From: Flavobacterium sp. TR2
GTDB taxonomy: Bacteria > Bacteroidota > Bacteroidia > Flavobacteriales > Flavobacteriaceae
Assembly: GCF_025252405.1 (NCBI RefSeq)
Contig: NZ_CP104307.1
Span: 3,782,001-3,846,000, forward strand
DNA: 64,000 bases
Direction: 5' to 3'
Made by a program: the position numbers and the translations under genes. The notes under the pieces were generated by a model. That model made no database searches, was not told where the DNA came from, and worked only from the letters and a program-made list of their open reading frames with translations. This document shows positions 40,862 to 49,902 of this stretch, piece after piece. Position 1 is the first letter of the stretch; every line of letters starts with the position of its first letter.

Positions 40862-43800
40862 TTACTCAACCAATAATTTTTTCTTTTCGACAAATTTTCC
40901 ATCAGTTGCCACAACAATGTAAATTCCTTTATTCAAATATTTAAGAGAATAAACTGTTGTATTGTGCACTGTCTCTACTAGATGTCCTGTACTATTGTAA
41001 ATTGACACTTTCACTTTGCTTATATCTATGTTTTCAAAAGTAAAGTTAACAACATCTGACGCTGGGTTTGGATACATTGCGAATGCTTTTGTCGTATTTG
41101 TATTTATACCTGCTAAACCAGCGCTTCCAGATTGTAAATCAATGGTGCGAGAAGCGCTCCATTCGCTAAAAGCTTGTCCATTTATTGCTCTTACTCTAAA
41201 TTCATATACTGTTTGAGTTCCTTGTTTTGGAATCCATAAATAATATGTCGTAGAAGTTCCAGCCGATGTCCATCCTGATGAAGTATTTAACTGCACTTCA
41301 TAAGATGCTGCATCTGTTGATGTTGCCCAAGATGCATAAAATCCTGATGAGTACACACCTGCATTTCCAAGATTAGAAGGAATTGTCAAAGTTGCCGGAT
41401 TTGGAGGTACAGAAGTTCCTGCAGTTACTGTATAATCTTCGATTTCGCCATCTCCAAGATTTCCGCACGTAGAAGACGGGTTTGCATTGTACTTCATTAC
41501 AACTCTCATTCTAGTGCTTCCTGTAAATGCTATCGGTGTAAAACTTGCTGTTACCGCACCATTTGAAGAAATATTATTAATTACTTTTTCTGATGCTTCA
41601 AATTGGTTGTTTTTATTGTAGTCAATCCAAACTCCCCAATATTCAGTGTATGCAGAACCTGTAAAACCAGGTGTTAGGGTAACGCTCGTGTTTGCATTAG
41701 GATTTAGTGTAATTACTTTTGAAGTATAATCGGCATAACCATTAGCCTCTTTTCCTGATGCATTTACAAAACTTCCTACTGCTACAGAACTTATATATTC
41801 GTAACCGTTTGTGCCTTGCGCAGTACACAATGGAGCTGCCGGAATTGTTACAGTAGCTACATTAGAATAGGCTGAATAATCTGTTCCTGATTTTGCTCTT
41901 GCTCTATATTTATACGTGCTTCCAACAGTTAAACCAGTATTTGTATAAGTTGAAGCAGTGCCTGCTAGTGTAGCAATTTCTGCATAAACATCATCTGATC
42001 CTGCTCTTTCTATAATTACATTTGAAGCGTTTGTCGCATTATTTGTCCAATTAAGCACCGTTTCTAAATTTGCTGCATTTGCTGTCGCAGTCAAGTTTGT
42101 TGGAGCCAGTACTGTATTAGTCGTTTGTACTCCTGCTAAAATTGGTTCGTTTGGTTTTGTGTTATAAGCAAAATCTAAAACAGTATAACCTACACCGCCT
42201 GCTTCTACTTTTACGTGAAGCCATCCGTAACAAGTACGTCCTCTGCTTGTATATTCAAAACCAACATATCCTGTTTTGTTATCCCAAGCTGTATAAGAAG
42301 CCGTTCTCAAATCCAATTGATTTGGATAATTTCCTGGCGCTGCAAAATTGCTCGAAGCTCCAATAGAAGTTCCTTGGCTCAAGAATGATATGTTTCTTGT
42401 TCCAGCTTCAGAAACCAGTCTTTTTCCATAAGTTTCAATTTTTAAAGCTGCGGCCGCATATTGCCATGCTCCATACTCAGTATTGTCTCCAATACCCAAA
42501 TCAAAATATTGCCAAGTTGATGCCGCGTTGGCTGTATAATCTGGATTGTTTACATAAAATACTCCGTAAGGCGCGTCAAATTTCAAATTGATTGTTTTAG
42601 AAGCGGTGTCCAAAGTAGCAATTCCTCCAGTTATGGCAGCATCTTTAAACGTAATTGTAACAACAGCGTCATTTGTCGTATTGTGTGCCGTTGCTTTTCC
42701 TGTAAAAGAAAGCACGGTTTTCGTATTGCTTTCCATCGTTAAAACTGCTGTTAATCCAGCTGGAACGCCTGTAATTGTATAGTCTGTCCCTGCTGTAAAA
42801 GTACCAGTACTTTTTGTGAATGTACCATTATTGGTAGTCAAAGCAATTGTCGCTGTCGAGGTTATGCTTCCGTCATTAACTTCAGCTTCATACAAGGTAT
42901 CTGCCGATAAAGTTGTAGCTGTTTTATCAGTCATTCCTGTATAAATTGGAGTGTTTGGTTTAGTATTATAAGCATATTCCAAAATGGTATAGCCATCTCC
43001 GTCAGCGTTTACTTTAATTTTAAACCATCCGTAACACGTAAGTCCATCCATTAAATAATCAAATCCTACATAACCTGTTTTTCCATCCCATGTTGTATAA
43101 CTAGCGGTTCTTAAATCTAACTGGTTCGGATATGCTCCCGGAGCAGTCATATTGCTTGTCGGTCCAACAGCAGTATTTGAATTCAGCAATGAAATGTTTC
43201 TAGTGCCTGGCTCGCATACAAGTTTTTTTGCATAAGTTTCTATTTTTAAGGCATTAGCAGCATAACGCCAACCGCCAAATGCACGATCATCTCCTTTTGC
43301 AATCTCAAAATATTTCCATGTCAATGCTGATGAAACAGTAACATCTGGCATATCTACAAAAAAGATTCCGTATGGGTCTGAGAATTTAAAATTAAAGAAT
43401 AAAGAAGTGCAAGATAAATCTATTGTACCTCCTGTGAATGCAGCTGGTAAAAAGCTGATGCCGCCTGAAGCATTATTAACTAAAGCATGATTAGTTGCTT
43501 TACCTGTTAGCGTAACCGTAATTTGATTGTTTGAATTTACAGTAAGAACAGGAGTTATTCCTGCTGGGAAAGTGTGCGTAAAATGAGTTCCAGCTGTCAG
43601 TGTTCCTGAAGAAACAGCAAAAGTTTTGGTTCCGTTTAGTTTAATTATTGATGAAGTATCAAAAGAACCGTCATTTATAACCGCTTCTTTAAAAGCTGTA
43701 GCTGATGCAGTAAGCGTGCTTCCAGTTGCATTAACACCGGTATCAATTAAATTTTGTGCCTGCCACAAAGATTTTCTCGCAGGGTGTTCCAAAGCTGCCA

Positions 43801-44713
43801 GCATTCTGTCAATCTGACCTTGGGTGTACATTTTGTAACAGCCTTGCGCTCCATTGTACCCCATATAGTTTTCAAAATTTACTTTATCTCCACTGCAATT
43901 TGTTCCTGGAGTACAACCTAAAGTATGTTTACCATCTTCGGCAGGAGTATCGGCAACTTCGTCAGTGCCAGTACATCCTCCTTCAAAAGTATGAATCAGA
44001 TTTAGGAAATGGCCAAATTCATGCGTAAGTGTTGCAGAAAATTCTTTACTATAGGAGTTATCATACAAATAAGCTCCGTTAAAAACGACACGAGCCGTAT
44101 TGTTTGCTGTCATAGCTGAGTTAGGATACCATGCAACTCCCGAATTATTTGTAGCTCCGTCATTGTACAAATCATTTTGTATGTAAACATTCATATATTT
44201 GGTGTTGTCCCAAGCATCGGCAGCGATTTGATCATCATAGCCGCCTCCATTTCCGTAGCCATTTTTTGTCGGGTGAAATACAACTCCTGTCGTACATCCT
44301 CCGTTAGGGTCTTTCTTAGCCAGTTTAAACTCTATATTCAGCGTTCCGCGTCGAGCCTGAAAAAAGGGTTCTACTGTCTGGTAGTCAGCGTTACGGCCAT
44401 TAAAGTCATCATTTAGTTGCGCCAAATGATTGACAATCTTTTCGTATGTAACAGTTTTCCCGCCTTGCACGTCGCCGTAAATGTGAAATACAACCGGGAT
44501 GGTATAAGTAACTGCAGCCATTTTTGAAGTTGCAGATTTGCGTTGGGCGGCAAAATTTTTACTAAAAACATCAAAGTTCTTTTTCTCTTGAAGTGCATGC
44601 GGGTTGTTCCGGTACACTTTTTCATTTTCTTCGCTTGTCCGACATGGCAGACCTTGTGCACTAACTTTCATTATACTGAAAATCAGAAAGCAGATTAGTA
44701 ATTTTGATTTCAT
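40862..44713 (-). CDS. Secreted M43 metalloprotease with duplicated central domains and type IX secretion signal
   Basis: A 1283-aa secreted protein. The signal peptide (about 1-19) is followed by an M43 (pappalysin/cytophagalysin-like) catalytic domain with the zinc motif HEFGHFLNLIH near residue 230, then MGYNGAQGCYKMYTQGQIDRM. Two homologous ~270-aa modules follow (about 330-600 and 603-868; both end AYNTKPN.PI). Then come a fibronectin-III-like domain (about 870-960), a GEVED-type domain (about 975-1090, NQFEASEKVI), a second Fn3-like domain, and a C-terminal sorting domain (about 1205-1283: FAMYPNPASDVVNFTF and YLNKGIYIVVATDGKFVEKK) for type IX secretion. Its place in a proline/hydroxyproline-peptide locus suggests gelatin- or collagen-like substrates. 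Confidence 0.88.
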   Translation of the reverse strand: MKSKLLICFLIFSIMKVSAQGLPCRTSEENEKVYRNNPHALQEKKNFDVFSKNFAAQRKSATSKMAAVTYTIPVVFHIYGDVQGGKTVTYEKIVNHLAQLNDDFNGRNADYQTVEPFFQARRGTLNIEFKLAKKDPNGGCTTGVVFHPTKNGYGNGGGYDDQIAADAWDNTKYMNVYIQNDLYNDGATNNSGVAWYPNSAMTANNTARVVFNGAYLYDNSYSKEFSATLTHEFGHFLNLIHTFEGGCTGTDEVADTPAEDGKHTLGCTPGTNCSGDKVNFENYMGYNGAQGCYKMYTQGQIDRMLAALEHPARKSLWQAQNLIDTGVNATGSTLTASATAFKEAVINDGSFDTSSIIKLNGTKTFAVSSGTLTAGTHFTHTFPAGITPVLTVNSNNQITVTLTGKATNHALVNNASGGISFLPAAFTGGTIDLSCTSLFFNFKFSDPYGIFFVDMPDVTVSSALTWKYFEIAKGDDRAFGGWRYAANALKIETYAKKLVCEPGTRNISLLNSNTAVGPTSNMTAPGAYPNQLDLRTASYTTWDGKTGYVGFDYLMDGLTCYGWFKIKVNADGDGYTILEYAYNTKPNTPIYTGMTDKTATTLSADTLYEAEVNDGSITSTATIALTTNNGTFTKSTGTFTAGTDYTITGVPAGLTAVLTMESNTKTVLSFTGKATAHNTTNDAVVTITFKDAAITGGIATLDTASKTINLKFDAPYGVFYVNNPDYTANAASTWQYFDLGIGDNTEYGAWQYAAAALKIETYGKRLVSEAGTRNISFLSQGTSIGASSNFAAPGNYPNQLDLRTASYTAWDNKTGYVGFEYTSRGRTCYGWLHVKVEAGGVGYTVLDFAYNTKPNEPILAGVQTTNTVLAPTNLTATANAANLETVLNWTNNATNASNVIIERAGSDDVYAEIATLAGTASTYTNTGLTVGSTYKYRARAKSGTDYSAYSNVATVTIPAAPLCTAQGTNGYEYISSVAVGSFVNASGKEANGYADYTSKVITLNPNANTSVTLTPGFTGSAYTEYWGVWIDYNKNNQFEASEKVINNISSNGAVTASFTPIAFTGSTRMRVVMKYNANPSSTCGNLGDGEIEDYTVTAGTSVPPNPATLTIPSNLGNAGVYSSGFYASWATSTDAASYEVQLNTSSGWTSAGTSTTYYLWIPKQGTQTVYEFRVRAINGQAFSEWSASRTIDLQSGSAGLAGINTNTTKAFAMYPNPASDVVNFTFENIDISKVKVSIYNSTGHLVETVHNTTVYSLKYLNKGIYIVVATDGKFVEKKKLLVE

Positions 44714-44741
44714 TTGTTTAGGTTTTTAATTAGTAATTGAT

Positions 44742-44786
44742 CAAAGTTACTGGAGGCATTCCTATTTTTCTGATAGTATTTTACTC
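44742..44786 (-). promoter_or_regulatory. Shared operator plus promoter of the M43 gene
   Basis: Read toward the gene, GAGTAAAATACTATC (44786-44772) is followed after 22 nt by TAACTTTG (44749-44742), an exact TAnnTTTG -7 element. A weaker second copy, about 9 of 15 matching, lies 21 bp further upstream (about 44793-44807). Confidence 0.55.
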
Positions 44787-44916
44787 GGAATTAATACATA
44801 ATTATCATATTTTTAACCTTAAAAAAACACATAATAAAAAAATATTCACAATTAAACACTAAAAACAAAATCAACTTACAATATGCAAAAGCACCGTCTT
44901 TCCTTGTAAATGCTAT

Positions 44917-44946
44917 AAAAAAAACCAGCACCTAAAAAGGTGCTGG
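44917..44946 (-). terminator. Terminator after the SusC/SusD pair
   Basis: A perfect 9-bp stem CCAGCACCT (44925-44933) / AGGTGCTGG (44938-44946) has a T8 tail in minus-strand RNA. Confidence 0.85.
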
Positions 44947-44975
44947 CTCAAAAAACAAATTAAACTAACTCAAAA

Positions 44976-46436
44976 TTAAAATTTGTCCCAAAAAATCTTC
45001 GTTGTCATTAAATCTCCTCCTATTGCCGCTGCAGCCGCTTCATAATTAGCTGCGTTCAGCGTTTTGTCAGATGTCGAATAAATATTTCTAACAGGAACTT
45101 TTCCGTTGGCTTCCTGCACTGCTGTAGGAGGCGCTACCAATATCGGATAATCTAGTCTACGGTATTCTGTCCATGCTTCAAAACCGCGATTGTAGTAAGC
45201 AATCCAAAGCTGATACGCAATTTTTTGTTTATCTGTACCTGTCGCAGTTGCGAAAGCAACATCAGGGCGCGCTAGATAAGTTTGAATATTCGCATCAGAA
45301 ACTCCCCAAAATTTCATGCTTGCCTCTATTCCTTTCGTATAATATGTCGCTGCATCGGCTCCAACATTAAAACCTCTGCTTGCCGCATCAGCCAATAAAA
45401 AACACGTTTCTGTATAATCGAAAATCACTCCAGGATTTGTTTCTTTTCGCAATCTAAGTCCTGTGTTTGAGTAATCAACATATTTAACTAGCTGAGCGTA
45501 TGGAGCTCCTTTGTACTTGCCATTTATTTTTGAAGCTGGATCAAAGAAAATATCACGTCTTGGATCTTCTTTAGCATTTAATTCATTAACAAAAAACTCT
45601 GCTATGTTAATCTGACTGCTATTCACCAAACTATCGTATAACGGATTCATATCTATAACCGAAGAATAGTACTGAAACAAAGCTGTATCAGCTTCTTTGC
45701 TCATTACTCCAGAGCTATAAGCACTTTCTACCATAGCTTTAGCTCTTGCAGGATCGACATCAGCAAGATGCAAGCCCATTTTTAGCTTTACGCTATTTGC
45801 CAATACTTTCCATTTAGCAACATTTCCTTGAAAAATTAACTCCGCTTTTTTATCAAAACTTGCGTTTGCAGTATCCAAATTTGCAATAGCCGCATCCAAA
45901 CGAGAAGCCAAATCCAAATAGATTGTTTTAGCGTCATCATATTTTGGAAGAGGGAATTTTTTAATATCCAAAGCCTCAGTGTACGCCACATTTCCAAACA
46001 AATCAACCAATGTCTGATACGTCATTACAATTTGTATCTCAAGAATTGCCAGCTGATTTTTTTGCACTGCCTCTTCTACCGGACCTAATGCTTTTATCGC
46101 TTTAATTTGTTTTTGGGCATTAGTTAAATCTTGCAACACATCTCTATAAAGCAATACCGCATGATTGCTTCCTAAATTTCTTTTTGCCTGATTGTAGTTG
46201 GCTTCATCTGTATAAGTTGAAGTTGACCAATGCTGAACGTAAGCTCTGAAATTGTTTGAATTAACAGAAGCATTAGTCAAAAAATAAGCGTAATTTACTT
46301 GAGCGCTGGTCATTAAGGCTGCTGGCACTGCTGTTTCATAACCTTTTTTGTCCTGATTCATATTGTCCAGGTTATCGCATGAAGCTATTGTGCATAGAAT
46401 AGCTCCAGCAAAAAATATTGTTTTTATAATTCTCAT
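44976..46436 (-). CDS. SusD/RagB-type nutrient-binding lipoprotein
   Basis: A 486-aa protein with a lipobox signal peptide (ILCTIASC, Cys20), so it is anchored in the outer membrane. The helical TPR-like SusD fold is suggested by AVLLYRDVLQDLTNAQKQIK, YQTLVDLFGNVAYTEALD and AYYNRGFEAWTEYRRLDYP. These features place it in the SusD-like_2 branch. It pairs with the SusC channel encoded 11 bp upstream and would capture oligomeric substrate at the cell surface. Context suggests peptides rather than glycans: the neighbours are proteases, with no glycoside hydrolase in the unit. Confidence 0.88.
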   Translation of the reverse strand: MRIIKTIFFAGAILCTIASCDNLDNMNQDKKGYETAVPAALMTSAQVNYAYFLTNASVNSNNFRAYVQHWSTSTYTDEANYNQAKRNLGSNHAVLLYRDVLQDLTNAQKQIKAIKALGPVEEAVQKNQLAILEIQIVMTYQTLVDLFGNVAYTEALDIKKFPLPKYDDAKTIYLDLASRLDAAIANLDTANASFDKKAELIFQGNVAKWKVLANSVKLKMGLHLADVDPARAKAMVESAYSSGVMSKEADTALFQYYSSVIDMNPLYDSLVNSSQINIAEFFVNELNAKEDPRRDIFFDPASKINGKYKGAPYAQLVKYVDYSNTGLRLRKETNPGVIFDYTETCFLLADAASRGFNVGADAATYYTKGIEASMKFWGVSDANIQTYLARPDVAFATATGTDKQKIAYQLWIAYYNRGFEAWTEYRRLDYPILVAPPTAVQEANGKVPVRNIYSTSDKTLNAANYEAAAAAIGGDLMTTKIFWDKF

Positions 46437-46447
46437 GTCTTTATTTT

Positions 46448-49400
46448 TTAGAATTGAACTTTCAATGTAAAACTATACTCTTTTGTTGTTGGTAAAACCC
46501 CTGATTGAAAGCCTTGTAAATTACCAGAAGATGCTCCCGCTTCTGGATCTGCGTAAGGAAGATTTTTGTGGATGATCCAAAGGTTGCTTCCATTTACAGC
46601 AAAGACCATATTATTGATGAATGTATTGTTTAAGAATCTTTTTGGGAATCTGTAGCTTAACCCAACTTCACGTAATTTAACATAAGACGCATCGTAAACA
46701 TATTCTTGCTGTGGCATAGAACCATAGAAATCGTATCCTGCAGCATCTGCAATTTCTGCAACCACGTCATTTGGCGTTCCATCTGCTTTAACTCCGTTTA
46801 GCAATACACCACCGCCATTTGCAACAGGCTCACGCTGTGGAACTCCATTGTGATTTTTACTCACTGTGCTTTCATAAATACCTGTCTGATGCCCGAATTG
46901 CTGATCTAAAGAATAGACATCTCCTCCTTTTTTAACATCGATTAAGAAGTTAAACGAAATGTTTTTATAGGTTAACACGTTGTTGAAACCGCCAATCCAA
47001 TCTGGATTTACATCACCGATTACTGCTCCTGAAGTCTTTTTGTAAGTTCCGTCAGGATTAACAACTCTCTGTCCGTTTAAGTAAGTATAGCCTGAACCCA
47101 CAAGCTGACCAACCGGTTTGCCCACTTCTGCCACATAGCTTACCCCTTGAAAACCTCCTAATGAAATCTGATTTGCTCCTCCTAAAGAAATCACTTCATT
47201 TTTATTAGTTGACCAGTTTACGGTCGCTTGCCATGTAAAATTGTTTGTTTTGATTGGAGTAGCATTTACTGTTAACTCAAATCCTTTGTTTTGAACATCT
47301 CCACCATTAATCCATGCTCTTGTATAACCTGTTTGAGTAGGCGTTTCAATAGACAGAATCTGATTTGTGGTATTTGATTTGTAGTAAGAAAAATCAACTC
47401 CTAATCTATTTTTGAAGAATTTAAGTTCAAGACCTGCCTCAAAACCTTTTGTCAACTCACTTTTTAAGTCAGAATTACTTCTGCTGTCTTCTGTTGAAAA
47501 ACGAATTCCGTTAGGTCCAAAATTATTATTTTTAGAAAATCTTGGAGAAGTCACTGCAAATTGAGCGTCATTTCCTGTTTCAGCATAGTTTAAACGCAAC
47601 TTACCGAAAGAAAGCCAATCTGCTTTGATGTGATTGCTAAAAATATATGTTCCTGTAATTGAAGGATAAGAATAAGTGTTATTGTCTTTTGGCAAAGTAG
47701 AAGACTGATCTATTCTATATGTTCCCTCTAAAAAGTAAGTATCTAGATAAGCAAAATTTGCTGTTCCGTAAATACTGTTTGTTCCCAAAGTCTGTTCAGC
47801 CTCACCTGGATAGTTGATTAGATTAATTGAGTTTGTCAAAGCATAAATTCCTGGCACAACCAATCCGCCATTTGTCTCAGCATAAATAGAATTTAATACA
47901 GAACGTCTAGAGTTTCCTCCTAACATTCCTGTAAAATTAAGGCCTTCTGTGATAGCTGTTTTAAAATTTAAAACTAAATCTAAGTTGATTTCACGAAAGT
48001 TTTTATCATATCTAGAGTATTGCCCTAATCCATTTGACGTTCTTTTTGAACCTACAGCAATACGCTCTTCCTGCAACTGATGGTAAAAATCGACAGCACC
48101 TCTACCCATAATATCAAACCAGCTTGTTACCTCTGTTTTTAAGATTACATTTCCAAAGAAACGATCTCTTTTCATAGAGTTGTAATTGTTGTAACGCTGA
48201 AAATACGGGTTATCATGAAACAAAACAGTCAGCTTAGTTGGCGATTGCACGTTCCATGTTATGTTTTTACCTGTCAATTCGTAAGCTTCTTTAAGGTCTC
48301 CAAAATCGGCACTTGTACTATACCATTGTCTCACACTGCTCAAATAGTTGTTTCCACCATCTCCATACCCAGTCTCATTCATACCAATTGCGTCCGACTT
48401 CATATAATTTGATGATGCTGAAATTCTTGTTTTTGGTGCAATTTTATAGCTGGCAGAAAAATTAAAATTATCTTTTCTGTTGTCGCTATTAGGCAGAATT
48501 CCTTGTTGCTGATTGTAATTAGTATATCCAAATCTAAAATCACCTTGCTCATTTGCTCCCGAAATAGCAATATTATTAATGTAAGTCAAACTGTTTTGGT
48601 AAAAGCTGTTTGGATTCTTTTTTACCGCTGTATAAGGCGACAATTTTCCGTAAGTTGGTAAATTAGGATAAAAAGAATTCCAATTGTAAACCAATATCGA
48701 AGGATCAAATTTCGGTCCCCAAGAAGCATCTTCAATACTTACAGACGGATGAGAACCACTTCCTAAATCTACCGTCGATCCAAAAGATCCATATCCTCCA
48801 CCATATTGGTTTTGATATTCTGGCAATGTTTCCTTATCAACCACACCAACGTTTATTCCAGTGCTGAAATCTATTCCTAAACCTCCTTTAGCTTTGCTTC
48901 CTTTTTTAAGTGTTACGATAATAACTCCATTTGAAGCTCTTGATCCGTATAACGCCGTTGCCGCAGCACCTTTTAAGACGTTCATTGTCTCAATATCATC
49001 AGGGTTTATATCTGAAGCAGCATTACCATAGTCATATCCTCCTTTATTACCGCTTGTCTTTTGTTCGTTTGTATTAGTGTTGTCATTGTTTAATATAATT
49101 CCGTCTACAACCCATAATGCTTGATTGTTTCCTGTCAAAGAGGTAGTACCACGAATAATAACATTTGTAGATCCTCCAATATTATTATTTCTTCTAATTT
49201 GCACCCCAGCAATTTTTCCAGAAATATTATTAGAAACGTTACCCGTATTTATTTTAGTAAGTTCAGATCCGCTTATTTCTTGTGTTGCATAACCCAGAGA
49301 TTTTTTCTCTCTTTTAAGTCCTAATGCCGTAACTACGATTTCCTGCAATTGTGTAGACCCTGCAGACATTTTTACGTTTACGCTTTTGTCGCGTGCTGGA

Positions 49401-49654
49401 ACTTCTTTAGTCTGCATTCCAATAAAGCTAAACACAAGCACAGCATTTGCATCGGCTTTTATTGAATATTTTCCATCAAAATCAGTCTGAGAGCCCGTTT
49501 GAGTTCCTTTAACCAGTATGCTAACGCCTGGCAAAGGCACTCCATTCTCATCTGAAACAATTCCTGACACTACCCGATCTTGGGCAAAGGTCAGTTTAGT
49601 TAACAGTACAAAAAAGAGTACTGCAATTTTTCTAAAATTAATCTTCAATTTCAT
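46448..49654 (-). CDS. SusC/RagA-type TonB-dependent transporter
   Basis: A 1068-aa outer-membrane protein with a signal peptide (to about residue 24, TFAQ). The carboxypeptidase-regulatory-like domain is RVVSGIVSDENGVPLPGVSI. A TonB-box-like region (LQEIVVTALGLKREKKSLGY) precedes the plug with NNIGGSTNVIIRGTTSLTGN and LKGAAATALYGSRASNGVII. The barrel ends KEYSFTLKVQF. It forms a SusCD pair with the next gene. Given the surrounding peptidases and hydroxyproline enzymes, oligopeptide import is the likely role (inference; RagA of Porphyromonas is a peptide-importing relative). Upstream are three copies of the shared operator. Confidence 0.9.
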   Translation of the reverse strand: MKLKINFRKIAVLFFVLLTKLTFAQDRVVSGIVSDENGVPLPGVSILVKGTQTGSQTDFDGKYSIKADANAVLVFSFIGMQTKEVPARDKSVNVKMSAGSTQLQEIVVTALGLKREKKSLGYATQEISGSELTKINTGNVSNNISGKIAGVQIRRNNNIGGSTNVIIRGTTSLTGNNQALWVVDGIILNNDNTNTNEQKTSGNKGGYDYGNAASDINPDDIETMNVLKGAAATALYGSRASNGVIIVTLKKGSKAKGGLGIDFSTGINVGVVDKETLPEYQNQYGGGYGSFGSTVDLGSGSHPSVSIEDASWGPKFDPSILVYNWNSFYPNLPTYGKLSPYTAVKKNPNSFYQNSLTYINNIAISGANEQGDFRFGYTNYNQQQGILPNSDNRKDNFNFSASYKIAPKTRISASSNYMKSDAIGMNETGYGDGGNNYLSSVRQWYSTSADFGDLKEAYELTGKNITWNVQSPTKLTVLFHDNPYFQRYNNYNSMKRDRFFGNVILKTEVTSWFDIMGRGAVDFYHQLQEERIAVGSKRTSNGLGQYSRYDKNFREINLDLVLNFKTAITEGLNFTGMLGGNSRRSVLNSIYAETNGGLVVPGIYALTNSINLINYPGEAEQTLGTNSIYGTANFAYLDTYFLEGTYRIDQSSTLPKDNNTYSYPSITGTYIFSNHIKADWLSFGKLRLNYAETGNDAQFAVTSPRFSKNNNFGPNGIRFSTEDSRSNSDLKSELTKGFEAGLELKFFKNRLGVDFSYYKSNTTNQILSIETPTQTGYTRAWINGGDVQNKGFELTVNATPIKTNNFTWQATVNWSTNKNEVISLGGANQISLGGFQGVSYVAEVGKPVGQLVGSGYTYLNGQRVVNPDGTYKKTSGAVIGDVNPDWIGGFNNVLTYKNISFNFLIDVKKGGDVYSLDQQFGHQTGIYESTVSKNHNGVPQREPVANGGGVLLNGVKADGTPNDVVAEIADAAGYDFYGSMPQQEYVYDASYVKLREVGLSYRFPKRFLNNTFINNMVFAVNGSNLWIIHKNLPYADPEAGASSGNLQGFQSGVLPTTKEYSFTLKVQF

Positions 49655-49686
49655 AAAATGGTTTTATAATTAATGTGGCAAATATT

Positions 49687-49786
49687 TTGCTTTTTAGATA
49701 ATTTTTCTGATAATATATTACCGAAAAACCTGATTATATTATCCTATAATTATTAATTTCATAATTACACCATTACTATATTACCC
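49687..49786 (-). promoter_or_regulatory. Three operator-like copies upstream of SusC
   Basis: Read toward the gene the copies are GGGTAATATAGTAAT (49786-49772), a degenerate AGGATAATATAATC (49745-49732) and CGGTAATATATTATC (49723-49709). Successive starts are 41 and 22 bp apart, close to whole helical turns. A weak -7-like AAATATTG follows the last copy after 21 nt; it matches TAnnTTTG less well than at the other promoters. Confidence 0.5.
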
Positions 49787-49841
49787 TTTAGGAAAGTTTT
49801 TAAAATCAAACATTTAACTCACACCAAAATGAGATGAATCC

Positions 49842-49877
49842 AAAAAAAAAGAGAATTTCAATTTGATGAAATTCTCT
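49842..49877 (-). terminator. Terminator after the S9 peptidase gene
   Basis: A perfect 11-bp stem, AGAGAATTTCA (49850-49860) with TGAAATTCTCT (49867-49877), has a T-run in minus-strand RNA. It separates the peptidase/dehydrogenase transcript from the SusC promoter. Confidence 0.8.
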
Positions 49878-49902
49878 TCTCTTTTTATGATATACATTTT
49901 TT

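Noticed and set aside
49679..49687. Exact TAnnTTTG -7 element 22 nt downstream of the SusC operator
   Set aside because: On careful reverse reading the sequence is AAATATTG at 21 nt, only a partial match, so SusC was not counted as an exact example of the shared geometry.
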